A DNA stretch of 23,648 nt from M55B129 sp034189085 (GCA_034189085.1 JAXHVH010000038.1:1-23648); one strand, 5' to 3'; counted from the first letter of the stretch, positions 1 to 7,513 are shown. The notes: generated by a model from the letters alone, not told the origin. Numbers and translations: made by a program.

Positions 1-167
1 TCAGCTTGTGCCTGATGCAGTTCCTATTCGTCAGGCCGGAGATTTGCCTTAAGCCTTCCTTCACACTCCACCTCGCGAGGGACGCGCTTGGCCCTGGCTA
101 TACACTTCCCGCTACCGGGCGGGTTCGGGACTTCCACCCGTTAGACTGCGCCCATGCCCGGGCGCAC
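1..167 (-). mobile_element. Group IIC intron, 5' part of ribozyme (cut by window edge)
   Basis: Read on the minus strand, the sequence starting at 167 opens with GTGCGCCCGGGCATGGGCGC and continues with AGTCTAACGGGTG and GTCCCGAAC. A second block reads TGAAGGAAGGCTTAAGGCAA and then GGCCTGACGAA. These blocks follow, in order, the 5' end and domain I of class C bacterial group II introns such as the Oceanobacillus iheyensis intron, recalled from memory. The 5' exon is an intrinsic terminator hairpin (175-200) ending in TTTTATC, the known target preference of IIC introns. Only about 167 nt are visible. The rest of domain I, any reverse transcriptase/maturase and domains V-VI would lie to the left of the window, so I cannot tell whether the intron is intact. 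The short plus-strand ORF across this stretch is not a gene. Confidence 0.85.
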
Positions 168-170
168 GAT

Positions 171-203
171 AAAAGGGCCGACCTTGTTAAAGGTCGGCCC
201 TTT
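171..203 (-). terminator. Intrinsic terminator of the rhodanese lipoprotein gene; group IIC intron target
   Basis: A perfect 11-bp inverted repeat (175-185 with 190-200) has a 4-nt loop. On the minus strand it is followed by TTTT (174-171) and then ATC at the intron boundary. It starts 29 bases beyond the stop codon of the rhodanese gene. The A run on one side and the T run on the other could also let it work in the plus direction. Confidence 0.9.
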
Positions 204-229
204 CTGATTAATTAATCGAAACAGGATCA

Positions 230-1234
230 TTATTCGGTAACAAGGGGAAGCCCTTCTTTTTCAACCCAGCCATCACGAATACCAGACTGCACTGAATAAG
301 CATCAAAACCGAGCAGGCGAAGGACACCTACTGTCTGGCCGGCGGTCTGGCCGGAGTAGCAACCCACGGCGATGGGCCGGGTGCTGGGCAGATCTTCCAG
401 CAGGTTGCCCACTTCACTCCAGGGGCTGTGCACAGAACCGACAATGTGGCCTGCAGCATAGTCATCAGCGGAGCGGATATCGAGCACATAGAAAGAATTA
501 GGATTGGCTTCCAGAGCTTCATTAAGCTCCGGACCGGGAATAATATTGGTCCCCGAAGCCACTGCGGCAAAGAACTCTTTGGCTGCTTCCCAGATAATTT
601 CCTCTTTTTCATCAGCCGGCGATGAAACGCTGTCCAGATCGGCAGCTGCATTCATGCCTGTTTCATCCAAAGGCAGGCCAGCTGCTTCAACCCAGCCCAG
701 GTTGATCCCCGACTGCAGCGATTTAACATTGTCAAATCCAGCCATCCTCAGGACACCAACAGTCTGACCGGCGGTCTGGCCGGAGTAGCAGGCCACCACT
801 ACCGGCTTGTTCTGTGGAATGCGATCCATTATATTGCCTACTTCTGCCCAGGCACTGTGAACTGCACCGGGGATGTGTCCCGCCTCAAAATCTTCAGCAC
901 TGCGGATATCCAGAATAAAAATGGAATTTGGATTGCTGTCCAGCATCTCTTTTACATCTGCCGGGGGGATTATATTGATATCTGTAGCTGTTTTGGCAAA
1001 ATAATCTTTTGCCGCATCCAGCAAAACTGCTCCGGCATCGAGAGCCTCTTCAGGCTCATCAGGCTCATCAGTTTCCTCTTCAGGTTCTTCCACCGCCTCT
1101 TCACCTGTCGGTTCTTCATCCACTACTTCTTCTTCCGGCGTTTCGACGGTTTCTTCGGTTCCACAGCCAACCAGGCCGAAAACCATAACCCCCATGAATA
1201 ATACGACAAGCAATAAACTAAAAAGCTTTTTCAT
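230..1234 (-). CDS. Lipoprotein with two tandem rhodanese domains
   Basis: 334 aa. The N-terminus is a lipoprotein signal peptide with lipobox LVGC (Cys24), so the mature protein should be lipid-anchored outside the membrane. Residues 25-66 are a very acidic Glu/Asp/Pro-rich linker. Two rhodanese (sulfurtransferase-like) domains follow, about residues 85-190 and 228-334. Each has a D-I-R-S motif, a G-H-I motif and an active-site loop CYSGQTA, with Cys149 and Cys292. The two domains are nearly identical around the loop, pointing to internal duplication. The ATG at 1234 has an AGAAGG ribosome binding site at 1242-1247. It follows the multihaem cytochrome by 124 bp and is probably co-transcribed. 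Extracytoplasmic rhodaneses next to cytochromes suggest handling of sulfane sulfur or a redox partner role, but the substrate is not shown by sequence. Confidence 0.9.
   Translation of the reverse strand: MKKLFSLLLVVLFMGVMVFGLVGCGTEETVETPEEEVVDEEPTGEEAVEEPEEETDEPDEPEEALDAGAVLLDAAKDYFAKTATDINIIPPADVKEMLDSNPNSIFILDIRSAEDFEAGHIPGAVHSAWAEVGNIMDRIPQNKPVVVACYSGQTAGQTVGVLRMAGFDNVKSLQSGINLGWVEAAGLPLDETGMNAAADLDSVSSPADEKEEIIWEAAKEFFAAVASGTNIIPGPELNEALEANPNSFYVLDIRSADDYAAGHIVGSVHSPWSEVGNLLEDLPSTRPIAVGCYSGQTAGQTVGVLRLLGFDAYSVQSGIRDGWVEKEGLPLVTE
339..790 (-). repeat. Direct repeat within the rhodanese gene
   Basis: An identical 23-nt stretch occurs at 339-361 and 768-790, covering the active-site loop codons of the two rhodanese domains. 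Flanking bases are also similar. This is the DNA-level trace of domain duplication or of gene conversion between the two halves. Confidence 0.8.
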
Positions 1235-1358
1235 GGTTTAACCTTCTTTTATTTCTCCTGACATTTATATGTTGGGTTCGCCATGGCAATATATTCCTTT
1301 TTAACAACACAACTTTTCATAATAAATATGCCGATATCATACCCTGACACGACCTGCT

Positions 1359-2660
1359 CTAATAAGGCATCTGTGGTATAGAGGTAACAATCAGGTCCAT
1401 GTTGGCCTTGCTGTCATTTTCTACTAAATCGCTTTCCCTCAAGAAAAGGTACTCGTTTCCGTGACAGGCTTCGCAGCTTTCATTCTGCATGGTCAGACGT
1501 TGGATATTATGCATTGGTGAATATTTCCAGTTAGGAATCTCGTCGTAGTTTGGCAGCTCGCCTTCCAGATCGGTGAAAGTATCCGGTGCTGTCGGCACAT
1601 GACGCAGAGAAATATATTCATAGGGACGTTCTTCCGTCTGATCAGGGTTTAATCCGATCTTGAACATAATCCTTTCATCCCCGGTAGTACTGGCCAGAGC
1701 CCCGTCTTCGCCCATCGTCACGTGACAGTCATAACAATTGTTGTTGGCTGAACCGTGGCAAACCTGGCAGTTCATCAAATCTGCCGAATGGGCTTTGTGA
1801 GCCGGAATATCGCTTTCTTCGTATATATTGCCATGACAATTAGTACAGCTTGGCAAATCAGCTTCAAAGCGGTTATTTACCGGTTCTCCGCTGCCATGGA
1901 AGTTGCTCTGGTCATGGCAATCGGCACAGGTCATTCCCGCCTCAAAATGAACATCCGATGTGTAGCCAACCAGGCCCATAAACTCACCGGCTACCCGGGC
2001 ACCGTGACATCCATAGCAGGTCTCTTCAACCGGCGGATTCCCGGCAAAAAGGTGCTCGGAATGAAGTCCACCAGTGTAAACCTGCGGTCTGCTGACATGG
2101 CAGGCACCGCAGCTGGAATGGCAGTGAGAACAGTTATCATCAAAAGCATGCTGGTATGGGCTGCCTTCCTCTGTGGTGGAGCCATCATAGGTAAAAGCTT
2201 CCAGACCCTCTCTCATCCCCTGGACGGTGTAATGAATAGCACCGGCAAAAGTAGCGCCCTGTTCTTCGTGGCAGGTCGCGCAAAGGGCTCCCCCTTCCTC
2301 AGCGGAAGGCTGAGTAATCAATCCTTCATGAGCTTCTGCCTTGTTGGTAACGTTCTGTCCACTGTGGCAGGTAATGCATCCCAGTTCACCGTGAGCTGTT
2401 TCAACAAAATCTGGATTTACATAAAATAATTCCTGACCCCCCAACTGGGGCCCGGCGACACCTCAACCGGCACCAGCTGATGTTTCAGGAATTTCATACA
2501 TCGATTCCATTGTCCCGGCATCCAGGTGACAGGCCATGCAGCCATCGCTGGGTGTGGCTCCAAGAGCTGGAGCGGTATTAACATACCAGAGTACTGCTGC
2601 AAAAACCAGGACCACTGACGAAACCAGAAATATTAATGATTCCTTCCCACGTTTTGCCAA
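1359..2660 (-). CDS. Membrane-anchored 11-haem c-type cytochrome, interrupted by one in-frame TGA
   Basis: One frame runs from a TTG start at 2660 (ribosome binding site GGAGG 7 nt upstream) to TAG at 1359, broken only by TGA at 2463-2465. Read through, it gives 433 residues. Residues 9-26 form a signal anchor, and haem motif 1 is CMACH (41-45). The recoded position is 66. Ten more motifs follow: CITCH, CATCH, CSHCH, CGACH, CYGCH, CADCH, CTNCH, CQVCH, CYDCH and CEACH. The part after TGA lacks any signal peptide, so on its own it could not be exported or receive haem. Both parts are undecayed. Either TGA is read as selenocysteine (see the hairpin at 2435-2452), or this is a fresh nonsense mutation or base error. 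The likely role is periplasmic or cell-surface electron transfer. The adjacent ccm operon supplies haem attachment. Confidence 0.8.
2435..2452 (-). promoter_or_regulatory. SECIS-like hairpin just after the in-frame TGA
   Basis: On the minus strand GGCCCC (2452-2447) pairs with GGGGTC (2440-2435) around the six-base loop AGTTGG. The stem has six pairs including one G-U, and two further G-C pairs beyond a G/A mismatch. The loop begins 16 nt after the TGA and has G as its second base. From memory, bacterial SECIS elements have the apical loop roughly 16-37 nt after UGA, with a G in the first two loop bases, so this fits at the short end. The hairpin may be fortuitous in a G/C-rich stretch. Confidence 0.4.
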
Positions 2661-2767
2661 AACCCCACCTCCTCAAGCTGTTAAAACGATAAAATTGGAT
2701 TTAAGATATTTCAAAATAAATGATACCTACTTGCTATCAAAAAAATTCTTATTCATAACCGTCTTGT

Positions 2768-2796
2768 ATTATATCATAACAGTGCCGGAGAGTCTA
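2768..2796 (-). promoter_or_regulatory. Promoter of the cytochrome-rhodanese pair
   Basis: On the minus strand the -35 is TAGACT (2796-2791) and the -10 is TATAAT (2773-2768), separated by 17 bp, with an extended TGA just before the -10. The predicted transcript starts near 2761, giving a leader of about 100 nt before the TTG start at 2660. No terminator is visible between ccmF and this promoter, so read-through from ccm is also possible. Confidence 0.65.
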
Positions 2797-2852
2797 TAAG
2801 AATGGTGATTAAAATTTCACAGACCAGGATAAATTCCCCGCCTTTAAACCTC

Positions 2853-5009
2853 TTAAGTTGTAAAACGACGCCAAACAGAGATCGCCGTGCCAGCAACCAG
2901 CAGAACCGCACCGACAGCAAGGATTGAAATGAGCGGCTTTATTTTAACTTCGGCAATAAATATTTCTTCCTCGATGGGGCTCTCTCCTCCCTCAAAAGAA
3001 AGCTGTACCATGCCATTGTCGGCATCAACTTCTTCCATGATAATTCTCTCCCCCCCGGGAAGGGTAATAGGATTACTGGTTCTCTCCACCGGATTTTGCA
3101 CAATAGTGGGTATGTATTCGCGGAAACCATCGCCGTCATCCACTTCCAGCAGTGCACCCACTTCAAATACGTTAGTTTCAGAATGGGAAACAAAGGTAAA
3201 ATCACGAAATATAATCAGGTAATCCTCTACCTGATACTGTTCGTCTTTGGCCAGGACAAAAGTTTCCCCACCTCCTGCAATCTGCAGCTCCATGGGACTG
3301 ATGTATAAATCACGAAAAATATTACGCTGAATTGCCGGTGAACGCATCACTTGCTCTCCGGCGATATAAATATTGGGCCTGGCAATGGTCACCCTGGATC
3401 CGTCTTCAATCTGGACCACCGGGTAGTTATTTTCTCCTTCAACGGTGAGGCCAAGGTAGGTAAATTCCAGCCCCAATGCCTCTACCGGTTCTCCCTTTTT
3501 GAGGTTGAGAAGCTGCGACTGAGTATAAGCAGTGGAAGCAAGGACTCCTATAAAAAGTAAGGCAAGCCCCACATGAGCCAGGTAAGCTCCGCTGAATTTC
3601 AGGCCAGCCTTCATAGTCCTTATCAGCCAGACGACATTAACTGCAAGAGCCAAAACCATTATCCCAATAAAGATTAGATTTAAAAAAGAGGTAATGCCAG
3701 CCAGATAAGCAACAATCAGTGCGATGGGGAAAATGATGAGAATCTTTTTCAGCCTGGTAAAGATAACTTTAAAATCTTCATTTTTCCATCCCAGCAGCGG
3801 ACAAACAACCAGAACAACAAAAAGAAGGAAAAACAAGGGGCTGTTGGTCTGAAAATAAAACTGCTCATCCACACTGGCAGGGGAACCGAATAATCCGGTC
3901 AGAATAGGCGAAAGTGTGCCCAGCAGGACAAGCAGGGCTGAAAGGCAGAGGACAACCAGGGTTATTGCGAAACTGCCCTGACGGGAGAAAATTCCTTCCG
4001 AAGAACCCTGAACCGGCAGGGATTTAAAACGGGCTACGTAGAGCCCCAGCCCGAGAACCAGGTAGACAAGGACAAATATCCCCAGCACATAGGTCAGGGC
4101 TGTTTCGGCAAAAGCATGCACAGAATAATCGGCCATTACCCCACCGCGAGTGAGGAAAGCAGCAACAATGATAAGAACAAAAGTAATAATGGCCAGTAAA
4201 AGATTACTTTTAACAAAGCGGCCTTTCTGCTTCTGGCCAACAAGCCCGTGCACAAGAGCCGTAGCTGTCAACCAGGGAACCAGGGATGCGTTTTCCACAG
4301 GGTCCCAGCCCCAGTAACCACCCCAGCCCAGAACCCGGTAAGCCCAGGCAGCGCCAATAAATATTCCCGCTCCCAGGAAGAGCCAACCAGCTCCGGCCCA
4401 CGGCAGAGCACGCAGGAAACCTGCTGACCAATCTTTTTTCCAGAGAGCAGCAGCTGCATAGGCAAAAGGAATAGTAAGCAGGGCATATCCGATAAAGACA
4501 ATCGGGGGATGGATAACCATCCACGGATCCATTAACAGTGGATTCATTCCCATACCGTCAGCAGGAACCTGGCCGAGGTGATAAAAAGGAGTTTCCAGGA
4601 AAAGAAAGAGCATCAGGAAAAGCTGCCCGAGGAGAATAAAAGGCATCACCGCAGGCAGCAGTTCTTTTTCTTTTTTCATCAGTAAATAGCCAGCCAGGGC
4701 GGCCATTAAAGCCCATAGCAGAAAAGTTCCTTCCTGGCCGGCCCAGAAAGCGGAGACCAGGTACTTTAAAGGTAAATCGAGGTTGGAATGAGCATAAACA
4801 TAAAAATACTGAAACTGGTGAGTAAGCAGGGCATACATCAGGTAAATAGAAGCAATAACAATACCCGCAGTATGTAGATGGTAAAAGATCATGGCGTAAT
4901 CAATGCCAGCCGATCTGCTGCTTTGCGGTGAAATCGCTTTTTTAAAAAAGAGTATTGCCGCCACGAGTGCGGCTCCAAAAGCGATGAGAATACCAATATT
5001 TCCAATCAT
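2853..5009 (-). CDS. ccmF: Cytochrome c haem lyase subunit CcmF
   Basis: 718 aa, multi-spanning membrane protein of the haem-handling family. It has the tryptophan-rich WWD segment (W-G-G-Y-W-G-W-D-P-V-E-N, about residues 229-240) and the preceding H-P-P motif (167-169), both characteristic of CcmF/CcmC. The long C-terminal part ends in an extracytoplasmic domain and a final membrane helix. In System I maturation CcmF takes haem from holo-CcmE and attaches it to CxxCH cysteines outside the membrane. The ATG at 5009 shares its A with the ccmE stop codon (TGATG), indicating translational coupling. Length is slightly above the usual 630-660 aa. It is the last gene of the ccm set; 192 bp further on is the cytochrome, the likely client. 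Confidence 0.95.
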   Translation of the reverse strand: MIGNIGILIAFGAALVAAILFFKKAISPQSSRSAGIDYAMIFYHLHTAGIVIASIYLMYALLTHQFQYFYVYAHSNLDLPLKYLVSAFWAGQEGTFLLWALMAALAGYLLMKKEKELLPAVMPFILLGQLFLMLFLFLETPFYHLGQVPADGMGMNPLLMDPWMVIHPPIVFIGYALLTIPFAYAAAALWKKDWSAGFLRALPWAGAGWLFLGAGIFIGAAWAYRVLGWGGYWGWDPVENASLVPWLTATALVHGLVGQKQKGRFVKSNLLLAIITFVLIIVAAFLTRGGVMADYSVHAFAETALTYVLGIFVLVYLVLGLGLYVARFKSLPVQGSSEGIFSRQGSFAITLVVLCLSALLVLLGTLSPILTGLFGSPASVDEQFYFQTNSPLFFLLFVVLVVCPLLGWKNEDFKVIFTRLKKILIIFPIALIVAYLAGITSFLNLIFIGIMVLALAVNVVWLIRTMKAGLKFSGAYLAHVGLALLFIGVLASTAYTQSQLLNLKKGEPVEALGLEFTYLGLTVEGENNYPVVQIEDGSRVTIARPNIYIAGEQVMRSPAIQRNIFRDLYISPMELQIAGGGETFVLAKDEQYQVEDYLIIFRDFTFVSHSETNVFEVGALLEVDDGDGFREYIPTIVQNPVERTSNPITLPGGERIIMEEVDADNGMVQLSFEGGESPIEEEIFIAEVKIKPLISILAVGAVLLVAGTAISVWRRFTT

Positions 5010-5392
5010 CAGCGATTATCCTCTGCTTCTTCATATTTTGATGGACATTTGACAAGGATTTTTTCAGCCTGGAATACTCCTTCGCGATATTCTCCAACCA
5101 CGACAACATTTTCAGAATGTTCCAAATTATTCGGTTTAACCCCACGGTAGGTAACGGAAGCCCTGGTACCCTCGTCGTCAACAAGGTAAAAATATAGTTC
5201 GCCGGCTGCACTGTCGTATTGGACGGGTTCTCCCTCGACAAAATAACCGAGCACCTGGACCTGCTGTGGCGTTTCAGCCGCTTCGGCAAAAGAAACATAC
5301 GGATTGAGAGCAGAGCGAAATGAAAAAAAAGCAAAACCGGCAAAGACGATAATTACCGCCACGCCGATTATCCATTTTGTTTTATTGTTCAT
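5009..5392 (-). CDS. ccmE: Haem chaperone CcmE, CxxxY type
   Basis: 127 aa. An N-terminal signal anchor (about residues 7-24) precedes an OB-fold domain typical of CcmE. The usual covalent haem-binding histidine is replaced: the C-terminal motif is K-C-P-S-K-Y, with Cys116 and Tyr120. This CxxxY variant is known from Desulfovibrio and archaeal CcmE, where the cysteine carries haem. The ATG at 5392 overlaps the ccmD stop (ATGA), and its own stop overlaps the ccmF start. The role is to receive haem from CcmABCD and deliver it to CcmF. Confidence 0.93.
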   Translation of the reverse strand: MNNKTKWIIGVAVIIVFAGFAFFSFRSALNPYVSFAEAAETPQQVQVLGYFVEGEPVQYDSAAGELYFYLVDDEGTRASVTYRGVKPNNLEHSENVVVVGEYREGVFQAEKILVKCPSKYEEAEDNR

Positions 5393-5499
5393 CTTTTTTT
5401 CTCCAACTTTCTAATTCGCAGATCAATCCAGAGCAGGTAAAAGAAAATTCCACCCCAGGCAATTAATGCGACAATAAGAACGATGTACAGATCAGACAT
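5389..5499 (-). CDS. ccmD: CcmD-like small membrane protein
   Basis: 36 aa. It begins M-S-D-L-Y, has one hydrophobic helix (about residues 5-24) and a basic tail ending K-L-E-K-K-R. Size, single helix and basic C-terminus match CcmD, which stabilises the CcmABC-CcmE haem release complex. The ATG (5499-5497) lies inside the end of ccmC (8-nt overlap), with an AAGGAGAA ribosome binding site within ccmC. Its TGA overlaps the ccmE ATG. CcmD sequences are too short and variable for certainty; position between ccmC and ccmE is the strongest argument. Confidence 0.8.
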   Translation of the reverse strand: MSDLYIVLIVALIAWGGIFFYLLWIDLRIRKLEKKR

Positions 5500-6157
5500 T
5501 TTCTTCTCCTTCCGTTCCAGGTGCTACCGCTGAAAGACGTGAAACAATATTTGCTATCCAGGCATAAAGACCGGTAAATCCCACCAGGGAAGCCATAAAA
5601 ACCTGGAACATTTTCGGGTCCATCTGAAAACCTGATTCGACACTGATAATCGGATCGGGATGGAGGGTAGCATAAACCCTGGGAATAATAAAAACCAGGA
5701 AAGGGACGGAAATAAAAGCGATTATGCTGAAGACTGAAGCCATTCGAGCCCGTCTTGTGTCATCTTCCACCGCCGAGCGCAACACAAAATAGGCACAGTA
5801 GATCAAAAGGAGGATAAAGATAGAGCTCTCCCGGGGGTCCCAGTTCCAGAACATGCCCCAGGTAAAACGGGCAAAAATTGATCCTGTTATTGTGGCCAGC
5901 ACCGTAAAAATAAGCCCGATTTCAGCATTAAGAGCCGCCTTTCGATCATCAACCATCATTCCTTTTTTCAGGTAGCGGATGCTGTAAATCATGGAAACGA
6001 GATAGGCCAACACACTGACCCAGGCCAAAGGAACATGAAAAAATATTATCCGGGCCAGATCACCCAGGCCAAGGGCAGGCGGAGCATAAACAAAGGCACC
6101 AATAGTAACCAGCGCCATCCAGAAGGCAAGAATAATTTTTAAAACAAGAACACCCAT
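5492..6157 (-). CDS. ccmC: Haem exporter/transfer protein CcmC
   Basis: 221 aa with about six membrane helices. The tryptophan-rich WWD motif is present (W-G-M-F-W-N-W-D-P-R-E, residues 100-110), and the two likely haem-ligand histidines are at His41 and His166. CcmC places haem on CcmE together with CcmAB and CcmD. The ATG at 6157 has AAGGAG at 6165-6170. It is separated from ccmB by 83 bp, in which I see no clear promoter or terminator. Confidence 0.95.
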   Translation of the reverse strand: MGVLVLKIILAFWMALVTIGAFVYAPPALGLGDLARIIFFHVPLAWVSVLAYLVSMIYSIRYLKKGMMVDDRKAALNAEIGLIFTVLATITGSIFARFTWGMFWNWDPRESSIFILLLIYCAYFVLRSAVEDDTRRARMASVFSIIAFISVPFLVFIIPRVYATLHPDPIISVESGFQMDPKMFQVFMASLVGFTGLYAWIANIVSRLSAVAPGTEGEENV

Positions 6158-6240
6158 TTTTGTGCTCCTTTATATTACTTTACAAGAACCACTGCAGATT
6201 TTTTCCGCTTTATATACTTTGCCACACCTGGACGTTTTGG

Positions 6241-6927
6241 TCAATCCTCCCAGACAAAAGGAAATAGTAAAAGCGAAGCAGTGACGATAATCACCAGATA
6301 TGAAAAAAGAAAGGTCAGTTCGGACGAAACGCCACCTGCTTTTCCACCCGCCAGGGCGATGCTCGTCCCTCTAATGGCTGTAAGCAGGACAGGCAGTAAA
6401 ACAGGAAAAGCAAGAACGGGCAGCAGAGAATTTTTCGCCCCGGCCCGGGAAACCATGGCCGCCAGGATGGTTGTCGCTCCGGCCAGACAGGCCGAACCAA
6501 TAATAAGAAATACAACAACCAGCGCATAATTCCCACCGGGTGGAAGATTCATCAAAAAAAGATAAAACGGGAAGACCACAACTATCAAACCAAGCAGGAG
6601 AATTACATTGTATAGAAGCTTGCCGGTAAAAATAATCTCCGGGGAAGCTGAAAGTCGCAGGGTGGAAGCCGTCCCCTTCTCTTCTTCCTTGATAAAGCTG
6701 CGAGCCAGGGCTGACATAGCCGAAAAAAAGACAATAATCCACAGAAATGAAGCATGCAATCCAGCATCCAGGGCAAAAATTCCGGTGGAAAAACTGACCA
6801 TCACCAGAGTAGTAAGGGCAAAAAGGCCCATGGAAGTAATGGCATAGCGGGTTCGCAGTTCGTCTACCAGATCTTTTTTAACCAGGGCCCATACTCCCCG
6901 GAGCGAGGTGCAAAATATCCTGCCCAA
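6241..6927 (-). CDS. ccmB: ABC transporter membrane subunit CcmB
   Basis: 228 aa, about six membrane helices. The N-terminal segment V-W-A-L-V-K-K-D-L is typical of CcmB. Together with CcmA it forms the ATPase that releases holo-CcmE from CcmC. The start is a TTG at 6927, inside the end of ccmA (50-bp overlap). GGGAGGT at 6936-6942, 9 nt upstream, supports this start, and no in-frame ATG fits better. Confidence 0.92.
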   Translation of the reverse strand: MGRIFCTSLRGVWALVKKDLVDELRTRYAITSMGLFALTTLVMVSFSTGIFALDAGLHASFLWIIVFFSAMSALARSFIKEEEKGTASTLRLSASPEIIFTGKLLYNVILLLGLIVVVFPFYLFLMNLPPGGNYALVVVFLIIGSACLAGATTILAAMVSRAGAKNSLLPVLAFPVLLPVLLTAIRGTSIALAGGKAGGVSSELTFLFSYLVIIVTASLLLFPFVWED

Positions 6928-7513
6928 AGCATTCTACCTCCCACGGTTCATTGGTGGCCATGAGAACAATCCCTTTACTAACCTGATCCGCAATAATGCG
7001 GATAACCAGATCCTTGCCTGCACGGTCAAGATTGGTAAAAGGTTCATCAAGAAAGAGAAAAACAGGTTCGTGAAGCAAAGCAAAAGCCAACCTGAGACGC
7101 TGTTTCATTCCTGATGAAAAGGTAGCAACGGGACGGCTCATTTCCTTCCCCAGCTGGACTTTCACCAGCAGCCTCTGCAATATATCACTGCCGTTGTCGA
7201 GACCCCGCAGGGCAGAAAAAAAGACAAGGTTTTCCAGTGGTGAAAGCTGTCCATAAAATTGTAGATCAGGGGAAACCAGTCCCATACTGCTGCGCGTGCT
7301 GGAGGGATCAACCACCTTTTTCCCAATGTAACAGGTAATCGTTCCGGCGGTCGGTTTTTCCAACCCGCATAGAAGCCGCAGCAAGGTCGATTTTCCGGAA
7401 CCATTTGGACCGGTTACCACATAACTTTTCCCCTTTTCCAGTTCCCAGGAAAGATCTCTAAATACATTTTTACGCTGATAGCTTTTCGCCAGTCTTTTTA
7501 TCTCTATGCGCAT
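6878..7513 (-). CDS. ccmA: ABC transporter ATP-binding subunit CcmA
   Basis: 211 aa from the chosen ATG at 7513. Walker A is GPNGSGKS (35-42), the signature is SSGMKQR (133-139) and Walker B is VFLFLDEP (151-158). The H-loop position reads A-T-N-E-P, so the usual switch histidine seems to be asparagine. The frame is open up to 7633, but that extension overlaps a good promoter (7557-7585) and reads nothing like CcmA. The ATG at 7513 starts where the family starts and has GGGGAG nine bases upstream. It is the first gene of the ccmABCDEF operon. Confidence 0.92.
   Translation of the reverse strand: MRIEIKRLAKSYQRKNVFRDLSWELEKGKSYVVTGPNGSGKSTLLRLLCGLEKPTAGTITCYIGKKVVDPSSTRSSMGLVSPDLQFYGQLSPLENLVFFSALRGLDNGSDILQRLLVKVQLGKEMSRPVATFSSGMKQRLRLAFALLHEPVFLFLDEPFTNLDRAGKDLVIRIIADQVSKGIVLMATNEPWEVECFGQDILHLAPGSMGPG

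Noticed and set aside
6..215. 69-aa plus-strand open frame with a plausible protein look
   Set aside because: It is the reverse complement of group II intron domain I plus the terminator hairpin. Similar frames are often misannotated as hypothetical proteins.
2417..2602. Overlapping frame across the TGA of the cytochrome, suggesting a frameshift
   Set aside because: The two cytochrome parts are already in the same frame, so no shift is needed. The alternative frame lacks haem motifs.
2661..2760. Possible riboswitch in the cytochrome leader
   Set aside because: Only a weak 5-bp stem could be found; no recognisable conserved element.
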